Of a stretch of DNA of 64,000 nt, positions 45,012-52,955 are shown one piece after another. The translations under genes were made by a program, and so were the position numbers. The stretch comes from an uncultured Bacteroidales bacterium (GTDB taxonomy: Bacteria > Bacteroidota > Bacteroidia > Bacteroidales > UBA932): contig CALVCB010000002.1 of the NCBI GenBank assembly GCA_944325965.1, forward strand, positions 1 to 64,000, in the 5' to 3' direction. Below the pieces are notes generated by a model that did not search any database, was not told the origin of the DNA, and saw only the letters and a list, made by a program, of their open reading frames with translations. Every line of letters starts with the position of its first letter. Within the stretch, counting starts at the first letter, position 1.

Positions 45012-46133
45012 ATGACAGGTACGGTTTTAGCCATAAATACAGGATCCACTTCGACCAAGATAGCCTATTTTGTGGACGGGGCGAAGCTCTTCGAGCAGAA
45101 CCTTGAGCACAGTGTTGAAGAGCTTTCCAAGTTCGACTCCGTGATGGACCAGGACATCATGAGGAAGGATGCCATCACGGAGTTCCTTTCAAAAAGGGAG
45201 ATACCGCTTGCCGATATAGATATTATAATGGCCCGCGGCGGGCTCATCACACCGATAAGGACCGGCATATATGAGGTGACCGGGGCGATGCGCGATGCCC
45301 TTGTCGAAGCCAGGGAGGGCATACATGCGTGCAATCTCAGCGCCCTCATTGCCGATGACCTTGCCGAGGAGGTGAATGCGGCGAGGAAGGCAGCCGGGAT
45401 TGTACGGGTCTGCAAGGCGTATATCCCTGATCCTCCTATGGCCGACGAGGTGATTCCGGAAGCAAAGGTATACGGTCTGCCGGAATTCAGCCGCAGGCCG
45501 CTGTTCCATGCCCTGAATTCGAGGGCGATGTGCAGGAAATATGCAAGGGAGACGGGCTCCAGATACGAGGACCTGACGATTATAGTCGCCCATATGGGAG
45601 GCGGGACCTCCGTCACCCTGCACAAGGGGGGCAATGTCATAGATACCAATGATGCCCTCGGGGGAGACGGTCCTATCAGCGCCGAAAGGGCCGGTTCTTT
45701 GCCTGGCTTTCCCCTCGTGGAGATGTGCTTCAGCGGAAAATATACCAAGGATGAGATAAAGAAGCGTCTCGTCGGAAAGGGCGGTGCCGTAGCGTGGTTC
45801 GGGACGAATGATTTCCGTGCGATTGTCGCGAAGGCCGATGCCGACCCGGAAGGCCGGGAGGCCCTTTTCATCAGGGGCTACTGCCTCGGGATAGCAAAAT
45901 ACATCGCGTCCCTTGCAGCCGATGTCTGCGGCAAGGTGGATGCGATAATCCTTACCGGAGGTATCGCGTACAGCGGCCGGATCACATCCGAGATTATATC
46001 GAGGGTGGATTTTCTTGCCCCTGTGGTAGTTTATCCGGGGGAGAACGAACTGGAGTCTCTGGCAGAAAACGGGTATGCCATATTGTCCGGCACATCCGAA
46101 ATCCGGACCTACGACCCGAACAAGTCCCTGTGA
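45012..46133 (+). CDS. buk: Butyrate kinase
   Basis: 373-residue acyl kinase that makes butyrate and ATP from butyryl phosphate. Motifs of the acetokinase superfamily are present: AINTGSTSTKIAYF, the IMARGG loop, VAHMGGGTSVTLH and ILTGGIAYSG. With ptb it forms the Ptb-Buk route from butyryl-CoA. The last ten codons (ending YDPNKSL) are repeated in divergent form 3.5 kb downstream at 49619-49662, implying insertion at this gene end. Branched-chain or isobutyryl substrates are also possible. Confidence 0.94.
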   Translation: MTGTVLAINTGSTSTKIAYFVDGAKLFEQNLEHSVEELSKFDSVMDQDIMRKDAITEFLSKREIPLADIDIIMARGGLITPIRTGIYEVTGAMRDALVEAREGIHACNLSALIADDLAEEVNAARKAAGIVRVCKAYIPDPPMADEVIPEAKVYGLPEFSRRPLFHALNSRAMCRKYARETGSRYEDLTIIVAHMGGGTSVTLHKGGNVIDTNDALGGDGPISAERAGSLPGFPLVEMCFSGKYTKDEIKKRLVGKGGAVAWFGTNDFRAIVAKADADPEGREALFIRGYCLGIAKYIASLAADVCGKVDAIILTGGIAYSGRITSEIISRVDFLAPVVVYPGENELESLAENGYAILSGTSEIRTYDPNKSL

Positions 46134-46140
46134 GGGTGCA
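46097..46140 (+). repeat. Left direct repeat: buk 3' end
   Basis: 44 bp covering the last codons and stop of buk. It matches 49619-49662 at about 37 positions, with uninterrupted blocks of 14 (CTACGACCCGAACA) and 12 (GTCCCTGTGAGG) bases. Both copies keep the buk reading frame and stop codon. Confidence 0.8.
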
Positions 46141-46164
46141 ATGATGAATTAATCTGCCACAGTA

Positions 46165-47819
46165 TTGTTTGCAGGTCTCGTGCCTGTACTGTCCGCAGCC
46201 TGCTGCAGCATAGAAGCAGATGATATTCTCAGGGACGCCGGTTCATATATTGATGAAAGACCGGACAGTGTTCTTGCTGTTTTGGAATCTATACCAAAGG
46301 AGAGCCTCAGGAGCAGAGAGTCAGAGGCTTTGTTCGCTCTTACCTACTCCATGGCTCTTGATAAGTCATATATAGACGTCTCAAACGACAGCCTTATAAA
46401 TGTTGCCGTCAAGTGGTATTGCAGGCATGGAACCCCAGATGATAAGCTCAAATGTTATTATTATCAGGGACGGATATACCAGAATTTCGGGGATTACGAA
46501 AGGGCAATGGAGAGCTTTATAAATGCGGAAAGATACGTAAAGCGTTGCATGGACTGTTCTGCAGCAGGGATGTTATATACATCGAAATCAGTAATATATG
46601 ATTATATTTTTGATATAGGCAAATCGCTGGCAAATCTGCATTCGGCTTCAGAGTATTATAAGGCTGCAAATGATACGGTACGGTATATCAATTCACTTTT
46701 ACGGCTTTCAGGAAGCAGCTTAATAGCAGGTAAGGCAGAGAACGCAAAAATTTATCTGGATACTTTGAGGACTTTCTGGAGCATATTGCCAGAATCCAAA
46801 AAAAGCAGCTATTACTCTAATTTGCTGGAGATTTCCTTGCTTGATAGTTGTTCTGATTCAATACTTTTAATAACAGACCGTTATCTCGGTGAAATCAAGG
46901 ATTCATCGATAATAAACTGGATTGTACTTGCTCATGTTTACCTGGAGACAGGGTTATATGAGAAAGGTCTTGATGCATTGAATGCTTATCGGCAGATCGA
47001 CTCTGCGTATCTTGATGATAATATTTATTTATGGCTTGATGCGGAGCTGTCTGCCAAGACCGGGGAATACAGGACAGCCTATGAGTCTTTATCCAGATAT
47101 GTGGATATCACAGATGAGACGGATGTCAATATCTTTGAGTCTGATGCAAAGTATGTGGAGGATAAGATGTCCTCTATGTACCGTATACAGAACCGGGATT
47201 TGTGGATTGCCGTGCTGATTCTCGGTATTGTAGCATCTGTTTCAGCAGGTGGTCTAATATATATAAAACAGACGGAAAAGATCAGAAAAAAGCAACAGGA
47301 GAAAATAAGGCTTGAAAATGAAAAGCAGAGGCTTGGATCAGAAATAGCCCTATATAGGAATCTGTATGAACGGGCATAGGAAGAGATGACCAATCTTCAG
47401 AGGATCCGACAATAACCGGGACTTGACACTGAAATCAGAGAATGTCCATTGAGGAAAGGCTGAATGTCCTGAACAGGTTCATTACGGCTTCAGTCTCAAA
47501 AAACCTCACAACCTCCGCAGCTGATGCGCTTGATGATTACCTTAAGGATAAAGACAGGTTCATCTATTCGACGAGATTATCATTTATCATAACACATCCG
47601 GGTTTTGTATCGTATCTTAAAAAGTCCGGACTTACGGAAATGGAAATCGGATATTGCTGTCTATACTGTATCGGTATGAACGGCAAAGAGATTGTTTCAT
47701 ATCTGAACAAAAAGTCGTTTTATAACAGCAGCAGTGCCATACGGGAGAAATTGGGCATGGCCAGGAATAAAACGAATCTTGATATTTTCTTGCGTAAAAA
47801 AATGGCAGAATTGGGTTAG
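46165..47819 (+). pseudogene. Split TPR transcriptional regulator with LuxR-like HTH
   Basis: Two adjacent frames read as one Bacteroides-type TPR regulator. 46165-47379 gives a signal-like start, TPR helices (GRIYQNFGDYERAMESFINA) and one membrane helix (about residues 348-370). 47442-47819 gives the C-terminal domain with LTEMEIGYCCLYCIGMNGKEI and SSAIREKLGM. The link is broken by TAG at 47377, TAA at 47413 and a one-base frame change near 47441, though the linker peptide remains readable (EEMTNLQRIR, LDTEIRE). The start also lacks an ATG, being TTG after an upstream stop at 46150. Decay is likely; separate expression of the HTH part from the ATG at 47442 cannot be excluded. Confidence 0.75.
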
Positions 47820-48040
47820 CTGGACTCTCATTTTCACAATCAGACTTTCATATATTCTATTAAGTTGATAATCAAAATGTTATTGCTCTATACGCAGTGT
47901 CTTAAGATTATTTGCTTAACTCCACTTTGTATAATTGCTTGACTGTGAATAATTTAAAATATTGGCAGAGTGAAAGATTTTATTTGCATATTATGTCTGA
48001 TTCGATATAATTTTGAATGAAATTTAAAAACACTAAAGCT
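47820..48040 (+). other. AT-rich intergenic stretch
   Basis: About 220 bp of low-GC sequence between the split regulator and the small secreted-protein gene. No gene, strong hairpin or full promoter consensus was found. Confidence 0.4.
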
Positions 48041-48428
48041 ATGAAAAAGTTTATCTTTTTAGTTTTTGCTGCTTTTTTCAGCATGTCTCTTTTTTTATTA
48101 CGATGCCTATAGCAAAAGTAGTGGTAATAGGAAAGTCATCAAAACAATTGTCATAAATAAAAATGCTCATGGATCTGCAACTGTAGATCGAAGCTTTTTT
48201 TCAGATATTAAAGCATATCTATGCGAAGAAACACATACCATAGAAATAGATTTTTTTGATGTATGCGAAGGGGATATCTATATTATAGATTCAAACAGCG
48301 AAATTGTTGCGTACGACACAATAACTTCGTCACACCAAGTGTTAGATGTGTCTATATATAAAGGAAATTATTCTCTGATTATCGATTCTCCAACATTATA
48401 TGCTGAAGGATTATTTTGCGTAGATTGA
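48041..48428 (+). pseudogene. Small secreted protein gene with T7-tract frameshift
   Basis: ATG at 48041 begins a signal peptide (MKKFIFLVFAAFFSMSLF), but the frame closes at a TAG after residue 23. The next frame carries the mature part (YYDAYSKSSGNRK to AEGLFCVD) to 48428. The two join if the run of seven T at 48090-48096 were six. The combined product of about 128 residues, a signal followed by a short beta-rich domain, resembles the DUF3244 family of small exported Bacteroidetes proteins (tentative). It could be a true mutation, slippage-based switching or an assembly error. Confidence 0.6.
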
Positions 48429-48459
48429 AATTATGAATGAAACTCTAAAATTTTAAGAA

Positions 48460-49386
48460 ATGAAAAAATCAATTTTAATTTTGTCTGTCATATTATGCGC
48501 AGCCTGCCAGAAAGTTGATAATATGCATAATAAAAATGCTGATCAACGGGACATCAATGAAGATACTTTCCCAGAAAATCTTTCAGATATTGGATATTAT
48601 CATAATGAGATCTTAAAAAATTATATCTCCATAAGCAAAACACCTTCACTGCTTAGCACAAACAGCGAGTCTGATGAGTTTATAAAACTGATGGCAAATT
48701 ACGGAACATCTGTATGCATGGCGTATAAAAAGAATCCTCCAGCCGGAAATATCGATAAATGGGTTGGCGATATTATAAATATGTCATTGTCCGGTCGCCA
48801 ATACAGTATCCTTAATAATATACTTAATTATGATATGTCTATATCATCAGCTGTAAATAATGCTTATGGTAAAGATGTTGTTCCTGCAATATTTAAAAAT
48901 TACTTGGATGAAATAGCTAGTGTAGTAGAACAATATGCCGATACTTATTCGTTTGATAATCAGTTAAAATTACTGCACCTTAGGTATTTAAGGAATACAA
49001 CAGATAATACTGAACGTCAATTTTTCAATTATGTCTATTATGTAGCTTCCGGATCATATGAATATTGGGATACACAACATTCCACATGGAATCCTCATTT
49101 GTCCGGAAGATTTTGGAAAGACTTATATAGTAGTGGTAGATACTTATTGGATTCTGATATATCAGGTACTGTAGATTATATTCTTAGTTCAAAGATAGTT
49201 GGGGCAGTTATGACATGGAAAATATGTGTGGCTTACGCTGCAGCATCAAGTGTAGTCGCAGGTGTAGAGGTTTTACTTGAGGATTTCAGAAATAACACAA
49301 AGTCTGCAGCAGTAGTTCCGGATAATGTTACTTTTGATGAAATTTATGATGCATATATGATCCGGAAGCAGGAATTGGGAATATGA
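48460..49386 (+). CDS. Lipoprotein of unknown function
   Basis: 308 residues with a lipoprotein signal (MKKSILILSVILCAAC, lipobox LCAAC). The mature part is helix-rich, polar and Asn/Tyr/Ser-rich. Near the C-terminus (about 240-270) is a hydrophobic Ala/Val/Gly stretch (VGAVMTWKICVAYAAASSVV) that could insert into a membrane. I recognise no domain. Codon use is AT-rich like the rest of the block. Its last codon and stop overlap the start of the following small membrane protein gene, so the two are probably made together. Confidence 0.75.
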   Translation: MKKSILILSVILCAACQKVDNMHNKNADQRDINEDTFPENLSDIGYYHNEILKNYISISKTPSLLSTNSESDEFIKLMANYGTSVCMAYKKNPPAGNIDKWVGDIINMSLSGRQYSILNNILNYDMSISSAVNNAYGKDVVPAIFKNYLDEIASVVEQYADTYSFDNQLKLLHLRYLRNTTDNTERQFFNYVYYVASGSYEYWDTQHSTWNPHLSGRFWKDLYSSGRYLLDSDISGTVDYILSSKIVGAVMTWKICVAYAAASSVVAGVEVLLEDFRNNTKSAAVVPDNVTFDEIYDAYMIRKQELGI

Positions 49387-49592
49387 AGAATAGTCTTGGA
49401 TACGTGATTTTAAAGATCATAGCGAAGATAGCCTGCTTTCTTGTGCTGGCCTATCTCGCAGATCGTGTTATTGACTATGTATTTAAAATCGACCGATATT
49501 CCATAGCGGAAATACTGATTCTGGCTGTGCTGTCGATGTACATAGTGTATTATGAGCTGAAAAAATTCTGGTCGGGTTCGAAAGAAGATTGA
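49383..49592 (+). CDS. Small two-helix membrane protein
   Basis: 69 residues with two hydrophobic segments (about 8-30 and 38-58) and a charged tail (KKFWSGSKED). Its ATG overlaps the stop of the lipoprotein gene (ATGA), indicating translational coupling. No family recognised. An immunity-type or anchoring partner for the lipoprotein is conceivable but unsupported beyond context. Confidence 0.65.
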   Translation: MKNSLGYVILKIIAKIACFLVLAYLADRVIDYVFKIDRYSIAEILILAVLSMYIVYYELKKFWSGSKED

Positions 49593-49618
49593 AAAATGAT
49601 CATTCAAGCTTGATGGGA

Positions 49619-49662
49619 CGAAATCAAGGTCTACGACCCGAACATGTCCCTGTGAGGCAGCA
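49619..49662 (+). repeat. Right direct repeat: relic of buk 3' end
   Basis: Still reads as a buk C-terminus (EIKVYDPNMSL then TGA) although no buk gene precedes it. The stop codon of the convergent serine hydrolase lies inside it at 49631-49633, so its complement supplies the hydrolase's last residues. Confidence 0.8.
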
Positions 49663-50929
49663 GGGGGCTGTAAAGCTCCCTGCATTTTTTGAACAGGCCT
49701 TCCGTGTATTTCGTGAATCCGGGACCCCTCCAGGTGCTGGTGTTCGTTATCATTATCCAGCATTCTCCGTCAGGGAAATACTTCACGAGTGCGCTCGTTC
49801 CGGTGAGCGTCCCTGTCCGGGTCCATTCCCCGTTTGGCTTTGTGTCGTTCCATCCTAATGAGAATGTCTGTGAGTCGAAATACTCTGTCATTTCGGAAAC
49901 GCTCGGGAACCCCAGTATGTCAGGCACCTCGGGTCTACCGTCGATACTTGCCACGAATCTGCACAGCTCTGCGGTAGAGCCGCACCACGCCCCCGCGCCG
50001 GAAAGCGCATTTATGTCGTTCCCGCCGTAGCACCTCTCCACCAGCCTTCCGCTCATATTGTATTCCTGGACCTTTTCGCTGCCCCCGTGCATGTAGTAGC
50101 GTACTTCGTTGGGGTATTTCTGCTCGTAGTAGTTGTTTGCCATATGCATGTCATAGCATCCGGCCGGGTGGAGGATGTTCTCCTGGATGAATGTCTCGTA
50201 GTCCTGCCCGCTGATTTTCTCGATGATCATCGAGAGGAGCAGGTATCCGAAGTTTGAGTAGCTCTGCCATGAGCCCGGCCTGTAGCCCAGAGGGCGTTTG
50301 AGAACGCAGCTTACGAGCGTGTCATGGTCAGGCGGTCCGCTGAGACCGAACTGGCGTATGATGTCACGTGTGGAGAACATTGGATCCCCCCGGCTGTTCG
50401 TAAAACCGCCCTGATGCCGGAGAAGCTGCTCTACGGTTATATTGTACATGGTCTTGTATTTTATTGAGGCCGTGAACAGCGAGTCATTCAGGATACCGTC
50501 AGGGCCGAATACGGTATCCTGCAGCGATATCAGTCCCTTTTCCTTGAGTTTCATTATACCGGCCGCAGTTATCAGCTTGGAGACGGACGCCATCCTCAGT
50601 ATCTTGCCGGGTGTCATGGGTTCTCCTGCCTCCTCGTCTGCCCAGCCGTACCCTTTGGAATATACGAGGGAGTCATTGCGCATTACCGACAGAGAGGCGC
50701 CTTTTATTTCCCACTGTTTCAGGAATTTCTCGATACGGGTATCCATGCCGGCAAGGGTGTCTATGTCTGACATGGCGTTGGAGAGGGTTTCATTCATGCT
50801 GACGGGAGCCGCTGTCCCAGCCTCCGGTTCGGTGGACGGTCTCTGCCTCTGACGTGTGGCTGTGGAAACAGCTGCAAAAACAACTACAGCCGCAAACAGC
50901 GATATTCCGGTGATTATCCTCTTGTTCAT
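49631..50929 (-). CDS. Serine hydrolase of the class C beta-lactamase fold
   Basis: 432-residue exported penicillin-binding-protein-like hydrolase. A signal or anchor helix (about 5-25) is followed by the domain with the SxxK nucleophile in RMASVSKLITAAG, the YxN motif in SYSNFGYLLL and a C-terminal motif region around RTGTLTGTSALV. The substrate is unknown (peptidoglycan peptide or ester). The start at 50929 (MNKRIITG) is used; the longer frame to 51037 overlaps the kinase-like gene. The C-terminus is encoded by the complement of the buk-derived repeat. Confidence 0.88.
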   Translation of the reverse strand: MNKRIITGISLFAAVVVFAAVSTATRQRQRPSTEPEAGTAAPVSMNETLSNAMSDIDTLAGMDTRIEKFLKQWEIKGASLSVMRNDSLVYSKGYGWADEEAGEPMTPGKILRMASVSKLITAAGIMKLKEKGLISLQDTVFGPDGILNDSLFTASIKYKTMYNITVEQLLRHQGGFTNSRGDPMFSTRDIIRQFGLSGPPDHDTLVSCVLKRPLGYRPGSWQSYSNFGYLLLSMIIEKISGQDYETFIQENILHPAGCYDMHMANNYYEQKYPNEVRYYMHGGSEKVQEYNMSGRLVERCYGGNDINALSGAGAWCGSTAELCRFVASIDGRPEVPDILGFPSVSEMTEYFDSQTFSLGWNDTKPNGEWTRTGTLTGTSALVKYFPDGECWIMITNTSTWRGPGFTKYTEGLFKKCRELYSPLLPHRDMFGS

Positions 50930-50933
50930 CCTG

Positions 50934-51545
50934 CTACAGTTTCCCTGACCGTCTTGCAAAATCGATGATAAAGTCTGCAGTGCCGTCAATGCCCAGGATG
51001 GACGAATCGATGCACAGGTCATAGTTGGATGCCACACCCCAGTTCCCGAAAGTGAAGTAGTTGTAGTAGGTCTCCCTCTTCCGGTCGGTCCGGTTCATTA
51101 CCTCTTCCGCCTTTTCCGGAGTGGAGCCTATCCTTTCCGCGACGGTCTTTCTGCGTATCTCCTTGGGAGCACAGATGAACACGTCCACCGTACAGTCGAG
51201 GTCCCTCAGGATGTAATCGGCGCACCTTCCGATGATTACCGCAGATTCATGTCCTGCTATCTCACGTATGACCTGGCTCTGGATACGGAACAGCTCATTG
51301 TCATTGACATAGTTCTCGGCCTGTCCGAAACTCTGTGAACTGAAGAATGAACTGAAGGAGAAGAGGCTGCGTTTCTCGTCCGACTTCCTGAAAAGGTACC
51401 GGCTGAATCCGCTTGCTTCTGCAGCCTTGGATATCAGCTCGTTGTCATAGACCTTGATGCCGAGCCTGTCCCCGATTTTCTGTGCGACAATACGGCCTCC
51501 GCTGCCGAACTGCCGTCCTACGTTTATGATTATCTTCTTCTCCAT
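50934..51545 (-). CDS. Cytidylate kinase-like protein
   Basis: 203-residue P-loop protein of the cytidylate kinase-like family, with the phosphate loop GRQFGSGGRIVAQ and RCADYIL in the core. The loop differs from standard GxxGxGKS (GSGGR without the Lys), as is usual in this family, so CMP kinase activity is uncertain. It sits between MATE and serine hydrolase genes with gaps of 12 and 4 bases. Confidence 0.85.
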   Translation of the reverse strand: MEKKIIINVGRQFGSGGRIVAQKIGDRLGIKVYDNELISKAAEASGFSRYLFRKSDEKRSLFSFSSFFSSQSFGQAENYVNDNELFRIQSQVIREIAGHESAVIIGRCADYILRDLDCTVDVFICAPKEIRRKTVAERIGSTPEKAEEVMNRTDRKRETYYNYFTFGNWGVASNYDLCIDSSILGIDGTADFIIDFARRSGKL

Positions 51546-51557
51546 AAATTGTATCTT

Positions 51558-52943
51558 CTATAGTCTGCTTCCGAGAATTGACGGGTCATCCCCGTCGTTG
51601 AGCCGTCTGAACTTCCTTGCAAGTCCGGCATACAGCAGAGCCGATATTATGAATGCTGCAAAATCCGCAATCGGGAAACTCATCCATACCCCTTTGTTCC
51701 CGAAGAACAGGGGCAGGGTGTACACGCATGGGATGAGGAACAGGAGTTGCCTTGAAAGAGACAGCAGGATCGCCTTGTTCACCATGCCCAGGCACTGGAA
51801 GAAATTGGAGGATACCATCTGGAAGCCTACGAACGGGAATGCGAGTACAAGCAGTCTCAGTCCTTTTGTCGCCAGCTCTATCATCTGGCTGTCATGTGTG
51901 AATACCGATACTGAAGCCTTAGGGAAGATTTCTGCGATGAGGAAACCGAAACATGTTACCATTGTGGCATACTTCACTGTCTTCCAGAAGACTTCTTTTA
52001 CTTTTGAATATCTTCTCGCCCCGTAATTATATCCGGCTATAGGCTGCATGCCCTGGTTCAGCCCCATGACAATCATGATGAAAATGAAACTTATCCTGTT
52101 CACTATACCGTATGCGCCTATCGCAAGGTCCCCTCCGTATTTCTTGAGCTGCTGGTTGATGAATAGTGTTACGATGCATGCGGCAGAATTCATCAGGAAC
52201 GGGGCTATGCCTATTGCAAGCGAGTCCTTTGCTATCCTTACGTCGAGTCGGAAAATCCCTTTCTCGAAGTGCAGGAGCCTGCTCCTGTCGCTGAAATACC
52301 TGAGCACCACAATGAGTGCCACCACCTGTGCTATGACTGTCGCGGCCGCCGCCCCGCGGATCCCCCATTTGAATGTGAATATGAACAGGGGTGCGAGTAT
52401 GACATTCAGTACCACTGTCATTACGGTAAGGTTCATGGCGAGTTTCGGGTTTCCCGAGGCCCGGAGGGCGTTGTTCAGTCCGAGGTACATGTGCGTCACC
52501 GCATTGCCGGCCAGGATTATCTGCATGTACTCCCTTGCATACGGGATGGTGTTTTCACTTGCTCCGAAGAAATACAGGATCGGGTCCAGGAAGAGCAGCG
52601 AGACGGCCATGAAGAGGATTCCGATTATCGCGTTGAGCGAGGCAACATTGCCGAGTACCTTGTTGGCCGCCTCATAGTTTTTCTGGCCGAGAAGGACAGA
52701 AAGCATCGTTGAGGCTCCGACCCCCACCAGCGTGCCGAATGCCGCCGACAGATTCATCAGGGGGAAGGTGATGGCCAGTCCTGAAATTGCAAGGGCACCT
52801 ACACCATGGCCGATGAAGATGCTGTCGATCATGTTGTACAGCGATGAAGCCGTCATGGCTATGATCGCCGGGATCGCATATTTTTTCAGGAGCTTGCCGG
52901 TACTTTCGGTACCCAGTTCTGTGGGAATTATCTTTTCTGACAT
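51558..52943 (-). CDS. MATE family efflux transporter
   Basis: 461-residue inner-membrane exporter with 12 predicted helices arranged as two related halves. MATE-type segments include GVGASTMLSVLLGQKNYEAANK in the first half and the GYNYGARRYSKVKEVF counterpart in the second. It would extrude cationic drugs or metabolites using a sodium or proton gradient. It lies within a tightly spaced minus-strand gene run. Confidence 0.93.
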   Translation of the reverse strand: MSEKIIPTELGTESTGKLLKKYAIPAIIAMTASSLYNMIDSIFIGHGVGALAISGLAITFPLMNLSAAFGTLVGVGASTMLSVLLGQKNYEAANKVLGNVASLNAIIGILFMAVSLLFLDPILYFFGASENTIPYAREYMQIILAGNAVTHMYLGLNNALRASGNPKLAMNLTVMTVVLNVILAPLFIFTFKWGIRGAAAATVIAQVVALIVVLRYFSDRSRLLHFEKGIFRLDVRIAKDSLAIGIAPFLMNSAACIVTLFINQQLKKYGGDLAIGAYGIVNRISFIFIMIVMGLNQGMQPIAGYNYGARRYSKVKEVFWKTVKYATMVTCFGFLIAEIFPKASVSVFTHDSQMIELATKGLRLLVLAFPFVGFQMVSSNFFQCLGMVNKAILLSLSRQLLFLIPCVYTLPLFFGNKGVWMSFPIADFAAFIISALLYAGLARKFRRLNDGDDPSILGSRL

Positions 52944-52955
52944 CCTCTGCCGCTC

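Larger units (their letters stand above)
46097..49662. mobile_element. Putative inserted AT-rich block bounded by buk-derived repeats
   Basis: About 3.5 kb of clearly AT-richer DNA between two copies of the buk 3' end. It contains a decayed TPR regulator, a frameshifted small secreted protein, an unrecognised lipoprotein and a small membrane protein, and no recognisable integrase or transposase. The boundaries coincide with the repeats and the base-composition change. Integration at a gene 3' end, or recombination with a foreign buk region, are the simplest explanations; neither is proven. Confidence 0.5.

Noticed and set aside
46165..49592. Search for an integrase or transposase in the AT-rich block
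   Set aside because: None of the frames shows recombinase motifs, so mobility is inferred only from the flanking repeats and base composition.
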